Source: Bradysia coprophila (lineage: Eukaryota > Arthropoda > Insecta > Diptera > Sciaridae). From it: a stretch of DNA of 64,000 bases. The notes under the pieces are model-generated. The model saw only the letters and a list, made by a program, of their open reading frames with translations. It did no database searches and was not told the DNA's origin. The position numbers were made by a program, and so were the translations under genes. This document shows positions 1 to 11,994 of the stretch, piece by piece. Position 1 is the first letter of the stretch; each line of letters opens with the position of its first letter. The stretch spans positions 996,075 through 1,060,074 of the forward strand of contig NW_023503372.1 of the NCBI RefSeq assembly GCF_014529535.1, read 5' to 3'.

Positions 1-1430
1 TCAAATCAAAGGTAATAGCATTGTTTTGCTGACGGAATTGCGGTGATAAAGTATATTGATGGGAGAATCCATTTCATTTTAGTATTAAAAGCCTTATTTG
101 ATTGATTGCGCTCGGTGTCTAGACGATCTGATAAATATTTTTCATGAATGAAAATTTGGATCTCCAGTGAATGGAGAACTTTTTATCAGATTTTTATGTT
201 TAAAGAAGGTACATTTTCCACACTCTTTTTGAGAACCTCTAGTAGCAGATGAACTACTAATTTATAAGCAAACGAACCGTAAGCACTCTTTTCAAATAAG
301 GCGTTACCAGAAACCTTAGCGGAAAACTTATGAAATCTCGCTTCAAGTGCTCTGTTTTGGTGATCCACCAAGTATTGCAAAATAAAGAAAAATTAGCGTA
401 ACAAAGAATATGTTGAAGTTCGAACAGTTGTGTGGCTCCTGACGTTGTTCTTTCACAATTAATTATTTTTTTTTTCAATCTACTACTTCCATTGATATAA
501 TCGTTTGCTAGAGTGATTTCAACATTGGTTTAATATAAATCACAATTCCGAATAATGCAAAGGATTTCACATGCTGATGGCTTCATAGGATGTGCTTAAT
601 CTTAACTTTTACCGATCACTTTGACATAGTATGGCCCCATCACCTCATCCTTTATTCTTATAATCTCTGTTGATAACAGATGATATAACTGTCCGTAAAC
701 GGTTAAGTGAATCGTTCCATCATCGTTTAGTACCTTGAGATTTCAGGAGTGAGATGCAAGGGACAGTTCATTTATAACCGATCGCTCAATGGGTAGTGTA
801 GCATGACAACAGATTTTTGAAAAATAATTTCTTGAATTTTCTTGATTTGCTTGATATGTTTCTAGAGCTTCTCGGAAAGAATTTTCAATTCGTAAAATAA
901 ATTATCAAAAAATTCACCTACAGTCAATCCCAGCCAAATTTGTGACGCAATTTGCTTCAGCTGTTTTTCAGCTGGTCCAGGTCCACTCATACAACTTCAC
1001 TGCCCTATACGCATTTACACGACTGTATATCAGTTTATAAATGTTTATACCAGTTTATACGCGCATGGTAGTGGTATAGGGCAGTGAGATTGTACGAGTG
1101 GCCCAGCTGAATGCATTGCGTCACAAATTTGATAGGGGTTAAACTCGAGGTTAACTGTAAATTCAACGATTTTTCCCCCCAAAAAACAAGCTTTGCAGGA
1201 AAGGAAGTTGAATCATAATTTGTTAGTTTTTAGAGTCTGTTTGATTTTGATGTGATGTATAATCTTTACTGTTCTTTCAAACTTTACCTTCTGCGATTCA
1301 AGCTTTATGAACGACCCCATTTGAGAGGCATGTTGTTAAAACCATTATTATCATATCAAAATTGTCAAGTATCTTCTATACGTACTTACGATGTGAGTAC
1401 ATTGAAGATATTCGGCGCTTATCTTTCGCG
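1..1430. other. Intergenic DNA with one MITE
   Basis: I see no credible gene here; open frames are short and AT-rich. The stretch holds the MITE at 921-1157 and a possible weak copy of the GATAACAGATGA repeat near 640-695. The right end runs into the lipase promoter. Confidence 0.5.
921..1157. mobile_element. Tc1/mariner-like MITE, divergent member of the CAGCTG family
   Basis: A non-coding 237-bp palindromic element. The ends CAGT..ACTG are flanked by TA on both sides (919-920 and 1158-1159), the target duplication of Tc1/mariner elements. Internal arms with AAATTTGTGACGCAAT and its complement face each other, and CAGCTG motifs sit inside both arms. It shares the CAGTCAA end and the CAGCTG block with the copies at 7680 and 25928 but is clearly older. 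Confidence 0.75.
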
Positions 1431-1465
1431 TATAAAAACCGTTTCCATCGTTGCAGGAGGTCAAT
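1418..1465 (+). promoter_or_regulatory. Lipase core promoter: TATA box with adjacent GATA site
   Basis: TATAAAAA begins at 1431. About 30 bases downstream, at 1461, TCAATC fits an insect initiator and would give a 5' UTR of only about 20 bases before the ATG at 1484. CTTATCT (complement AGATAAG) at 1418-1424 is a consensus GATA-factor site directly upstream of the TATA box. In insects GATA factors drive many midgut digestive genes, so gut expression is a reasonable inference. Confidence 0.65.
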
Positions 1466-1483
1466 CACAGAGAAAATTTTGAA

Positions 1484-2778
1484 ATGTTCGTTAAGACATT
1501 AGCCGCGCTTCTTCTCGTCTTCAGTTTCTGTATCAATATTTCGCAATGTCGAAATATGGATGATGAACTAATTATTCGTTTCTACACTGGGTGAGTGTGG
1601 GATGTAAAGCGATCATAATGTGCTTGATGCGATTTTTCCTTGTAATTTTCCGTAGTGCTTTGAATTTTCATATTATATTTGACGGCGCTCTGACTCTAAC
1701 TGTCGGATGTCATCGACGTTTTGTGGACGATTTTATCATGTTATCGACAATAACAAACAATAAACTAACTCTAACGTTATTCGGGCTATTTCAACCGGCT
1801 TGTTCGAACAAGAGATTTCATTTCAATATTTCGGAAATACTTTGATCAAAAGAAGTAATAGATTCGATAACTGTTCTAATGACATGCTTGCCATCTGAGA
1901 AAGTTTTCGCCGCATTATTATCGTTCTGAAGGAACGCCGGACTAACATTTCACTTTTTTTTGAAAACTAGACCCGACCGATGGCAACTCTACAACGTTCG
2001 CAGTTTGCACTCTGTTTTCAATCACGCCAACTTCAATCCCACTCGCGATGCAGTGTTTTACCACTACGGTTTCAGTCAAACCGTAACTTCCGACAATGTG
2101 CGTGATGTCATTGATGCTTCTGTTACTCATGGTGGCTTCAATTTCTTTTTGATCGACTACCGTCTGCCTACGCTAAATAACGCAAATAATGCACTTGAAG
2201 CCGGCAGCAGCTTGTCCAATGCTTACATTCAACTTTGCGACGCGGGTCTGCATCCTAACCGTTTACATTTAGTTGGCTTCTCACTTGGTGCTCAAATTCA
2301 AGCCATCGCCAGTCGAAACGTTCAGACGCGCACAAATCGTCGAATTGTGGTTGGAAGACTCACTGGACTCGACCCGGGGCAAGTGCATCAAGTGCCACAG
2401 CTCGGTCGGCTTAGCTCACTGGATGCGGCATTTGTTGATTCAATTCACACTGAAAGTATTGGCTTCGGTGAACATGAATCAATGGGTCATGTGAGTTATT
2501 TCGTTAACGGAGGCAACACACAGCCCTTCTGCAGTGGTCTGTTGGCCATGGTGTGTTCGCACAATTTCGCTCCTACCGCTTGGGCTGAGTCAATTCGTGC
2601 TCGGCGTCCAGTTTTCCCGTCACTTCCGTGTTCATCTTGGCTACTCTTCACTACTGGCGCCTGTAACAATGCAGTTGTGGGAAATATGGGCATGTATACT
2701 TCAAGAAACTCAAGAGGAAGACACTTCCTTCGCACCAATTTGAGTGCACCATTCTCAAGGACGCAAGCCGGTCCATAG
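1484..2778 (+). CDS. Secreted lipase of the pancreatic-lipase/yolk-protein-like family
   Basis: Two exons, 1484-1590 and 1971-2778, join in frame at a GT..AG intron to give 304 residues. Residues 1-22 form a signal peptide (hydrophobic core LAALLLVFSF). The catalytic parts of an alpha/beta-hydrolase lipase are all visible: the nucleophile motif GFSLG with Ser140, the acid in GLDP (about Asp170) and the His in CSHNFA (about His233). The conserved block VDSIHT lies between the last two. The enzyme probably hydrolyses acylglycerols or phospholipids outside the cell, in the gut lumen or haemolymph. At about 300 residues it has the usual length of insect lipases lacking the PLAT domain. The intact triad suggests an active enzyme rather than a yolk protein, in which the Ser is lost. 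The start was chosen because it gives a signal peptide and follows the TATA box. Confidence 0.9.
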
Positions 2779-2799
2779 GTTGTAATTGATTGTAGTAAA

Positions 2800-2808
2800 A
2801 TAAATAAA
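2800..2808 (+). terminator. Poly(A) signal of the lipase gene
   Basis: AATAAATAAA-like sequence about 25 bases after the lipase stop codon, in the expected position for a short 3' UTR. Confidence 0.65.
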
Positions 2809-3207
2809 TTTTGTGATAAATGCTCTTTAAGTCAGAAATATTACTATTTCAACCATAGCACTGCTGCCAGCAGTAACACTCGCATGTCAGACATCAAAAC
2901 GTATGCACTTTCATGTGTTGTTTGTTTTAGCTGACACCAAGAAAGCATAACATCTGTCTTAACGAAAGAAATGCACCATCAGATACCATCTGTCCTATGT
3001 TACTATGCTTTGCAAGCACTAATTTCAATTCTCGATTACCAGATTTAGTGGGAAGTAGAAGATTTTGAAAACCGAGCAAAAACAGAAGGTGGACTATAAG
3101 AAGCGCCGTTTTACAGCGTGCGCACTGTTTGGATGGTACAGTAATAACTTTTTCGATGCTGGTATAGCCGTGATTCGTTTAGCCGATGAAACATTGTTAA
3201 ACAAATA

Positions 3208-3349
3208 GGGTAAACAGGCCAGCTACGAGCTCCCTTTATTTTAGTTTCGAGTCTCCTCTTTCTCTTTCTGGCACACATTTGTGTGACTCTCTATTCTCTC
3301 TTTCAGTGTTCGTAATTGGTAGAGGGCTCGCAGCTAACCTGTTTACCCC
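3208..3349. mobile_element. Short MITE with about 28-bp terminal inverted repeats
   Basis: The left end GGGTAAACAGGCCAGCTACG pairs with the right end, whose complement reads GGGGTAAACAGGTTAGCTGC. The arms continue inward as GAGCTCCCT and AGAGGGCTC. The centre is pyrimidine-rich and non-coding. I could not assign a target duplication with confidence. Confidence 0.55.
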
Positions 3350-3495
3350 ATATTTATAACGTGATTGCTAAAAATTATTTATTTATTAATCGATGTTAGG
3401 ACACACAGTACGTTACGGATAACCGCAGTAATATAAAAGTATGACAACTGATTCACTGAAGAAATTAAACAATTTCTTTCTTCAATGATTTACAT

Positions 3496-4803
3496 TCATT
3501 GAACATTATCACCCTCTTGATCGGTGTATCCACCAGTTCGCTTGCAAAATGCACTACCATAAGGTCCGTAGCAGTGTCCTCCTTCTTCTTCATAATTATT
3601 TTTTTTGCAGCACTCATTAAGCTCTACAATTCCTTTAGTGCAGGCCTCATCGCATGCAGTGACAGCAGTGACGTCGCCTTTGGCCTCAGCTATCTTGCTG
3701 ACTGTAAATAAATTAAAGAAATTAAAAATTTTGTTGCCGAAAACTTGGCATTACATGGACATTTGCGCCCCACGGAAAGCATTTATTGCATGAAGAAGGG
3801 ACTTGTGTGATTGCTTTGTGAGAAAATAGCAGATTATATTGGATTCGGCATAAAAAAATTATTCGGTGAAGTCGTACGATCTGAAAGTATAATTCCCGAA
3901 GGAAGCATTAGAGTGTAAGGTTTGCTGCCACAGCGAAGCGAGGACCATAATTCACACGAATTTCATTTTTTACTATTAGAGAAAGGACTGTATCAATGCT
4001 ACGCTTTTACTAGACAAAAACAACTTGCGCCACAAAAATGTTCCCTCTCGGCGCCAAAAGTTCAATATGCGCGCCAAACATATGTGCATGACTTGGTTGA
4101 CTCAACAAATGTTTTTTGTAGAACCCGACGCCGATTCGTTTGGGCGCCCAGTGCTATTGCCCAAAGTGTCCATATGGAAAAGGCAGCACTGAACAGATTA
4201 GTCAACAAACACAAAAACTGCTCTCGACTGTTAATTTTTTCACTGAAACAATACAACTGTCCAACAAGCTATAGCTATATCACATTTTCATTAAAATTGA
4301 AATGAAATGGAATGAAATTGTAGCACACAAAGGAAGATCTCACCGGGCTAATGTTATGATGTAAGATAGGACGATCAATGGAATAAATATTTTTACGAAT
4401 TGGTTTGAGTGTGTACGCAATAATAAGCTGTTTCGAATACTTATCAGCGTCACATTTCCGATGGGTGGCAAATATACTTGTAGCATCAAATTAGATGCAG
4501 GAAATAAATTTTGTGAACTCGAGAACTCACTCGCGGGTTCTTAAGCAAGTTGTTTCGAAAACTGTTTAGCATGTGCATTTGAATACCTTCGGCTCGGATG
4601 TACAACCTCTTTTATTGTAAAATAAAAGTTTGCACAGCATGTTGCTTAAAATCACAGTTTTGAGTTTGGCTTGTACCACAAAATTGATCCCTCATGAGTC
4701 ATGAATCTATTAAAGAAAATGCCTAGCAGAGGCTCGACTGATTCTTACCGAAACCAATAGCAATGAGTGCCACCAAAACGAATGCAACAATTTTTGACGA
4801 CAT
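3496..4803 (-). CDS. Small secreted six-cysteine peptide, candidate defence peptide
   Basis: Two exons, 4749-4803 and 3496-3701, are joined by a 1,047-base intron (donor GTAAGAAT, acceptor TTTACAG) and encode 86 residues. Residues 1 to about 18 form a strong signal peptide, and AEA before Lys26 is a plausible cleavage site. The rest has six cysteines spaced C-x3-C-x9-CC-x11-C-x8-C and an acidic tail ending in DQEGDNVQ. This CC-centred pattern recalls insect cysteine-knot or antimicrobial peptides, including the lepidopteran psychimicin type. That resemblance is from memory of the cysteine pattern, not from a search. The 5' UTR may carry another intron (donor GTAAGTG near 4909). Too short and split for ORF callers, it would be easily missed. 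The function is inferred; a toxin-like or other small secreted protein is possible. Confidence 0.72.
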
Positions 4804-5011
4804 TTTATTCTGGATGATTGCTGATTAAAAAAATGATTCTTATTTGGATGTGCTACTCAGAAAAAATCAATTTAGTTAAGAACAGTACTCTTCTGGACAC
4901 ACACTTACGAGTTTCGAAAAAAAAACACAAGGAAATTCAGTAAATTAGTATAAACAAGCCGAAAATCACTTTTGAAGTATTTCAAGTGTAATGAACGCGA
5001 CTGAACACAAA

Positions 5012-5017
5012 TTTATA
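5012..5017 (-). promoter_or_regulatory. Candidate TATA box of the cysteine-rich peptide gene
   Basis: TATAAA on the minus strand about 210 bases upstream of the start codon, with TCATTA-like initiator sequence roughly 25-30 bases downstream. This fits a 5' UTR that may be interrupted by a small intron. Confidence 0.4.
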
Positions 5018-5227
5018 CCTTTCAAAAGAATACCAACAAGTTGAAGTCAACAAAGAACAAACATGTAATAATAACATAGAGATAAATACGCTGACTAGAG
5101 AGATACTGAGAGAATTTAGCTGAAGAAATATGTATCGATCATCTTACAAATACTATTTAATTAACGACTTCGATGTCAAGAATTGATGGAAAAAATAATT
5201 GAGGATCAGGGTAACCTTATTTAATAA

Positions 5228-5345
5228 TAGTACATTTCGTACCTCGCCTTCGGCTCTGTCTTGAAACTTCTCACACGCTAAAAAAATAGTATTTTCATAT
5301 TGGACGGAAAAAAAGTGCGAAGTCGCACTTTTCGGGTCCTAGGTA
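5228..5345 (+). repeat. Dispersed repeat, copy 1 (inverted partner at 41955-42112)
   Basis: Contains GCCTTCGGCTCTGTC, CTTCTCACACGCTAAAAAA and the short palindrome AAGTGCGAAGTCGCACTT, followed by TTCGGGTCCTAGGTATGAAAA. All of these recur in reverse orientation inside diaphanous intron 1. Confidence 0.65.
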
Positions 5346-6276
5346 TGAAAAATAATTTGACATGCTACATGCGTCGAACACCGTACTTTTCATGTTTCAA
5401 GTACTTCTTTCGACGGACTGAGCATGTAAAATATGTAATGCCTCGAGATAAAAATGATAAGTCTAGTTTTCGTGTGTTTATTGACCTCGGCTTCGCCTCG
5501 GATCAACAATTCACACGAAAACTCTACTTTAGATCTTTTTTCCCTTGTTATGTAATAGTTATTTACATGCTACATGCGTCGAAAACCGTACTTTTCATGT
5601 TTCAATCACTACTTTCGACAAAATTACTTAACTAGAAGAGTAATTCAAAAATTACACTTCAGTTCTATGTTGTTGTCTCGTTTTCCCTTATGTGATAAAA
5701 TAGAGCACACACTCGACAAGCCTCGACTTCTTCGTGAAAAGTGTGTAATATATATTACATAACTCGGGATAAAAATGTAATTCACACGAAAACTCTACTT
5801 TTCATCTTTTTAACCCTCGTCATATAACAAGCCGAGTGTGACAATATATATTGTGTGACTAAAAAATCATTTATCATCGAGTTATATACAACGTTTTTCG
5901 CTTTTTAAACTTAAACCAAATTTCTTGTTTTCCCTAGGGTTGAAAGTGGCTCATTACACAACTAGGCAAAATATTTTCATTTCTGATTAGAGATGGTTGA
6001 TATAAAAATAGATGAAGAAAGAGTCACAATGGCGTTGTCGTTACAAAAAGTTTCTGATTGATTGAACGTTTTCACGAAGTCAAAAAATAATCAATGTTTA
6101 AGTATGAAACAAATCAACCAGATACTTCTTCCCATTGATTCCTACATCAAGCTAAACCATAAATTTGGTAGTCTCGTTATCGTGTGTTTATAGACCTCGG
6201 CTACGCCTCGGATCAACAGAATTCACATATAAGCTTTACTTTTCATCTTTTTATCATTAGTCATGTAGAATACTAT

Positions 6277-6382
6277 TGTTTAACGAGGGAAGAAAGGTTG
6301 GAAATTGCATTTCTAAGGTGTAGCGAGGGCCACCATTCACCCGAGAAAATGCAATTTCCAACTATTTTCCCGAGTTAAACAA
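6277..6382. mobile_element. Hairpin-type inverted-repeat element
   Basis: GTTTAACGAGGGAA at the left faces TTCCCGAGTTAAAC at the right, and TTGGAAATTGCATTT faces AAATGCAATTTCCAA. A divergent relative of the right part, with the same order of blocks, lies near 27975-28110. Confidence 0.55.
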
Positions 6383-7679
6383 CGTTTTTCAAAACAAAGC
6401 CTTCTGCGGAGGGGAGAAAATTACTATTTCTCGCATGCGTTGTGAAAAGATTGTCCCACTTCTATTTGCTTACGACATTTGCGCACACAGATGTAACAGG
6501 TCTTTTGTCACATATTTTTGCAGGTTGTTCTATTTAAATCTCTCTAGATAGTCTATTTATCTCTATGGTAAACAAAGGCGCCAGACCAGTTTACTTAAAT
6601 TATACCTGAAACTCAAATTCAAGTTTGCGGACGTAAATTCTACAAATCTTATTATATGCTTACGATTGTTTTTAATCACCACGGCCGGCCATGGCCTTGC
6701 CGAAATTTAAATAAAGTTGTCGTTACATATTGTGCGTATGGAAATTTCTCTTTACATTCTACAGGACCAATGTAGAACGAAAAACCAGTGTGCGCTTTAA
6801 TTTAAAATTGAATTTGTAGCCTGCCAACAGATAGAGTGAGATGCAGTAGTAAGATCGTAATTTTATTTCCAAGGAGGGTTGCCAGTTCATTCATCAAATC
6901 TGTTACAGAATTAGGGTTTAGATCGCAATTTAAGTCTCAAAACGGGTGAGCTTGCCCAATTTGACCGATCAAACTGAAAAGATGCCTAGACCTTGTACAA
7001 CGGAACGTTAGTTCGGTTGACTACAAATCGTATTGAATTGGATCCTTAAGGTCGTGTAAGTAAAAACTAACTTACTACTACATTGGTCATATTTTGAAGG
7101 GCTTTGTGTAGGCTTACACATGGCGAAGCCGTGTTTTGAATATTAATCCAATACGATTACTAGGATGTTTTATGTGAGAGAGCTTTAGCCAATCACTATT
7201 TACGTTAGGGTAGAGTTTCCATATGTCTCATTAGTCATCCAAATCTACTAGTGCAATACTCTATCTAGCAAACAAACTTCGTATTGACGCTGTCAAAATA
7301 CCACCTAATTCTTTTGTTTGTACGATCATGCAATGTTTTCTAATTTCTGCATTTTCACCACCTTAATAAATGTAGTTAGGTTACTGGAGAGGGTTTTGGC
7401 TATAGTGTGTAGGCCAATGTCAGTTAATATGAAAAAGAACCTCGGAGGGTACTCATTTGTAAAAAGCCCAAAAAGTAAATGCAGCAATCCAAAAGGCCGA
7501 GGAGTTAACGACTATTTTTCGAAGAAGGAACTTCGAATTCACAGTAGTGAAAATGGAAAATGATTTTTAGGCAGTAGATGTGTAAATTGTCACTCGATGC
7601 CGTTACAGCTAGTGAGAAAAAACACAGTGTCATTTACTGGTTTGAAAACTATTATTTTGCGTTGCTAGTATTAAATATA

Positions 7680-7907
7680 CAGTCAAAGGCAGTCAATTTT
7701 CAGCATAAATTTGCTTCAGCTGTCAACTGATCCACACATACAATCAAAACTGGTTTTCCTTGTTCATACGGTTGAAGCTGCTACACGCACGCCCATGATA
7801 GTGGTAAAACCGTATAAAAAGACGTATAAACGGTTGTGATTGTTTGTATGGATCAGCTGAAAAACAGCTGAAGCTAATTTATGCTGAAAATTGACTGCCT
7901 TTGACTG
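7680..7907. mobile_element. CAGCTG-family MITE, well-preserved copy
   Basis: A 228-bp element whose ends CAGTCAAAGGCAGTCAATTT and its complement are near-perfect inverted repeats of about 40 bases. It is flanked by TA at 7678-7679 and 7908-7909. CAGCTG motifs and a GATCCACACA-like block lie inside both arms. It is non-coding and almost identical in layout to the copy at 25928-26157. Confidence 0.85.
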
Positions 7908-8221
7908 TAACGAGATAAATCGAAAATTTTTGGAAAACGTTTTCTCTCCAGTCTTTTGAGAAAGTTTTTGTAAAAAATCAATAAAATTCGAGAAACATCA
8001 GGGAAATTCGCACTCTTCGATCATTGATTTCGAAAGTAAAATTTCACTAAAACAAACGGTGGACGAATTTCTTATTAAAATTTAATGCGACCGAAGAAAT
8101 CGTCGAAAAATTAATTTAATTTACAAAAAATTAGGAAAAATAATTTTGTTCATAAGCCGCCTGGTTCTACCAACGCAGCTTCAATTCGACATCGAACCCA
8201 CTCTATCGTCCAGTGTTGTTC

Positions 8222-9064
8222 TTACGGCTGCAAATATCCCGGCAATTTCATTCGCATAAAGATCCACGTCGTGAAAAACGAGACCAAAATGAACAGGAAC
8301 CCCATGGACGTCAGTAAAATGCGATTCAGTTTAGCTTTGCCGGGCGCGTGCGTTTGATCCATGATAATGAAGCCTAGTCCGCCGACTGTGAACAGAAATG
8401 CACTAGCCAAACCTTCCATGATGTACTGTCCATTTACTCGATATGGCATGAAGGCAACCTGCATTGTGAACGAAGAATTAGATAAATTGTTGTAAGACTT
8501 TGTAGTTTATGTAGGGACGCTAATCGATAGCAATATGTAGGTATTCGACACCGGTGTCAATCAATTAAGTCATTTCGCATTAAAGTTATCGAAGGTAAGG
8601 ACACCCCTGGTACCTTATTTTTTAAATGACAAAACTAACTATTAACATCGCCGTCTAGCAACGTCCAATACAAATCGATATATTCCGTGGACGGATATTA
8701 TCTAGACTTTGTCTGATAAGCCCGCCCAACCCAAAACAATATATTTTTTTAACATACCGGCCGCGTATGACCATTTTCGTCTGTAGTAGATCCTACGCTC
8801 GGTGGTTCAACGATGACGTCATAGATCAGACCTGTCGATTAAATGCATTCAATTAGTTTTACGGTTATGATCTTGAGGACGTTTCTTTAGGTAAAAAACG
8901 GCAACACAAAAATCACACAAACCTCCGGTAACCAAAAAGTACGAGAACAAAACTAATGTGAAAACAGTCATCGGCGACGGTTGTTTGAGCCATGAAGGTT
9001 GTTTTATCTTTAGATTGGGCACTTCTAAGAGTAGGAACGGTAGGCTGTACAGCGATTCAAGCAT
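8222..9064 (-). CDS. OSTC: Oligosaccharyltransferase complex subunit OSTC (DC2)
   Basis: Three exons, 8923-9064, 8758-8831 and 8222-8458, join in frame (donors GTTTGT and GTATGT, acceptors GACAG and TGCAG) to give 150 residues, matching the usual length of about 149. The family landmarks are clear: N-terminal [20 protein letters not shown], then [32 protein letters not shown], and the end [10 protein letters not shown]. Three membrane segments are visible at about residues 33-52, 85-105 and 117-138. OSTC belongs to the STT3A-type oligosaccharyltransferase in the ER membrane and helps couple N-glycosylation to the Sec61 translocon. The start is the ATG that places LESLYS at the N-terminus, as in other animals. 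Confidence 0.95.
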
Positions 9065-9189
9065 TTTTAATTTGTTCGGTGCGGCGTTTTTGTTATAAAT
9101 AAATGGAAAACAAACACAGAGCAAAACTTTGTTTTTTAGTGCTGACGTGCATTCGTTTTATTCGAAACTCGAATGACAGATGGATGAAA

Positions 9190-11990
9190 CAGTGTTGACA
9201 GAAATTTTCGGTTGTGCATTGTTGAAAGTTTGCCACCAGTGCAGTGCAGTGTCAAATGTCATTTTTATTTTATAAGATTTTTACACTCTTAAAATTGCGG
9301 TAAGAGCCAAGATATATTCGAAAAATAGGCACGAACGTTCTTTCAATGAAAATATGATCACTGAAATGTACATTATTTTAACAAATAATCTAACATCACG
9401 TTAGCAGTCTGCATACAAATAACTAAATTACGTAACTGAATGTAAATTCTTTAATAAAAGTTAAATGAAAACCCGTCGCAGTAACCAATTTTTCGTTTTC
9501 AAATTTGCCTCCAATGCGGCATCTCACGACGACTCCTGTCTAATATAATGTAAATGGCAACTCGTACCAAAAACTACTCTATTTGACACCAAAAAATCTC
9601 TATTACCCTTCTAGGTGCTTTGAATAATCCCATCAACAGTCGACATAGAATCGCTAATAACCCTAGGCATAGCACTGCTACTGTAGCAGAGCAGCTGTGG
9701 ATCTATACATCACAGAAATTGTTATAATATTATGTGTGCAGAGAGTAAATTGAAAAGTGTTCCGGATGCATTTTAAAGAACTAGTTGGATTTTTAATGAA
9801 ACAGTTGGTAAAAATTGAGTTTCAGGAGTTGTAATGTCCTACTTTTTACAAAAACTTTCCATCTAATATCTACGCCTTAAGTTCAGTGGAACGAACCGGT
9901 GTCTCTAGCAGGGCGACTCGAGGGAAAAGACTTGTTTGGACAAATTTTCTTATTTATTTTCATTATTAGATTACGAGTCTAAACGTGACTAAGACGATAG
10001 ATATGGTTGCAGCAGTTTGACCATATCTGAGAGAAGTAAGCGCTTTGTGAAAATTACTGTATGTAAACTGTTGACTTTTCTCTGCTGCAATCATTTTTAT
10101 TGAATTCTAACACATTCGTTATTGCGGATACACAATCAAAGGCATAGATTAGAACTTGTTGTTTCCTAAGACCGTTGCCAAATTGCAACGTTAAAAAGAT
10201 AGCCTTCAAATGGCCCAATTATTAATTAAGTGGAAGTGGACAGACATCCGAAATTAATCGGAATTCTTTCCCCACTTGTAAAACGAAAAGCTTCTGCACT
10301 AAAAATGCAAACGCTCATTGGATCACAGATCAAAGAGCCCAACTGGTAAGGAACCTAAGAAGAGTTATAAACCATTAGATTCTCAGATAGCTTCAATTTT
10401 AGTTTTATTTCATTTCGTAGAAGACATTCGAAATGTAGTATTTTTTAAGTAATTTTAGGAAAACATTTTCAAATGACTGAATCTACATCTAATGTATTTT
10501 ACACTGGTCAAACAATGAAAACACTGAATATCACGCGTCAAAAGTTATCGGAAATCACACTTTTTTAGTTCTCTCAGCAGACCTTGCAAACAGGTCTAGG
10601 GATTCAGGCGATGTTTTCCTTAATGGTGAAGTTTGTTTATGTTATTCGTCAAAGAGAGAAATTTGATACAAAGGCGGAGCGTACTCTCCGTATCAACGAG
10701 TAGTGTGATGCACATCGAACGATCAACTCATTCGGCTTTATATCGTGTATTTTTGGTTTCGTTTTTATTCTCATTCTTCTTCTATAGATTCAGATTCAAC
10801 CTTGAACGGTGTCTATTATATTTGTTTTTGTTTTTTGTGTATTTCATGATGTGACGAGCGTAAAATTTTGTGCATCACAGGATTGAAACCACTCGACTTC
10901 GTCTCGACGAAACATACATACTTATGCAAAAATTATTCTTTCTGTATACGAATTCACACGTATACTGTAATTTCGTGGTTTCAATCCAAGTGATGCAAAT
11001 AACTATTATTGACTTCTTCTTAACTCTTAAATCTCGGGTGAGTTTACACGTTTTTAACGTAAAGAGCAATGAAGGAATGTGAAAAATATAGCTCACCTAC
11101 CGGCCAAAGCTGTAAACTTTGGGCAGGTCACGTAGATTGCCATTTTATCAGATACGGGGGAACCGAAGAACACACCACCTCTGATGATTTTAAATATATA
11201 AAAATTCACCACATGATAGCCACGAGAGGTGAATTTTTTGTATGAATATTTGCTATATTATCGTTGGACACAAGTCGAATTGACTTTGGTAGGTTGCAAC
11301 GGTTACAACACATACCAAAACTCAATACTAAACAACGCAGTTCCACCAACATTATCAAACGCGGATGCAACGTAACAAATCTTATATTCACACTCGAAAG
11401 TTGGGCTCTTTGGTCTGTGATCCAATGAGCGTTTGCACTTTTAGTGTTTATATACTTTGGCCCTGACTGGCTATACTGGGCGAAGGGTGCAGAAGCTTTT
11501 CGTTTTACAAGTGGGGAAAGAATTCCGATTAATTTCGGATGTCTGTCCACTTCCTGTTGTCCTAATCTATGCCTTTGTGTATCCGCAATAACGAATGTGT
11601 TAGAATTCAATAAAAATGATTGCAGCAGAGAAAAGTCAACAGTTTACATACAGCAATTTTCACAAAGCGCTTACTTCTCTCAGATATGGTCAAACTGCTG
11701 CAACCATATCTATCGTCTTAGTCACGTTTAGACTCGTAATCTAATAATGAAAATAAATAAGAAAATTTGTCCAAACAAGTCTTTCCCTCGAGTCCCCCTG
11801 CTAGTGATACCGATTCGTTCCACTCAATTTCCATAAAATTCTTGTGAGGGAAACAGGATACAGTACACTCGGGACTCGTCCAGAAACGACAGTGTCACAC
11901 CAACAACGAGTAAAATATTTATCTCCAAAATTTAAAAAATTTATTTGTCAACACTACTGACCTCGTCACGCACACGAATCATAATCTGGA
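9190..11990. other. Intergenic DNA dominated by a foldback element
   Basis: I see no supportable gene between OSTC and the GT17 gene. The region consists mostly of the inverted pair described separately (9886-11824). Its spacer holds a short hairpin near 11205-11240 (AATTCACC..GGTGAATT). Confidence 0.5.
9886..11824. mobile_element. Foldback-type element with about 430-460 bp inverted arms
   Basis: The left arm, about 9886-10344, is the reverse complement of the right arm, about 11399-11824, apart from scattered changes and indels. Outer ends begin GTGGAACGAA on both sides and inner ends meet at GCCCAACT. The 1.05-kb spacer has no recognisable transposase. Long arms around a non-coding centre fit a foldback transposon or two inverted copies of one element. 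No target duplication was identified. Confidence 0.7.
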
Positions 11991-11994
11991 TCAT

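Larger units (their letters stand above)
5020..8221. other. Repeat-rich intergenic region
   Basis: I see no gene. At 5228-5345 lies a repeat that recurs inverted near 41955-42112. At 5465-5510 and 6180-6215 the phrase ACCTCGGCTTCGCCTCGGAT (with small variation) appears twice, suggesting tandem or nested copies of one element. An inverted-repeat element occupies about 6277-6382 and a MITE 7680-7907. Confidence 0.5.
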
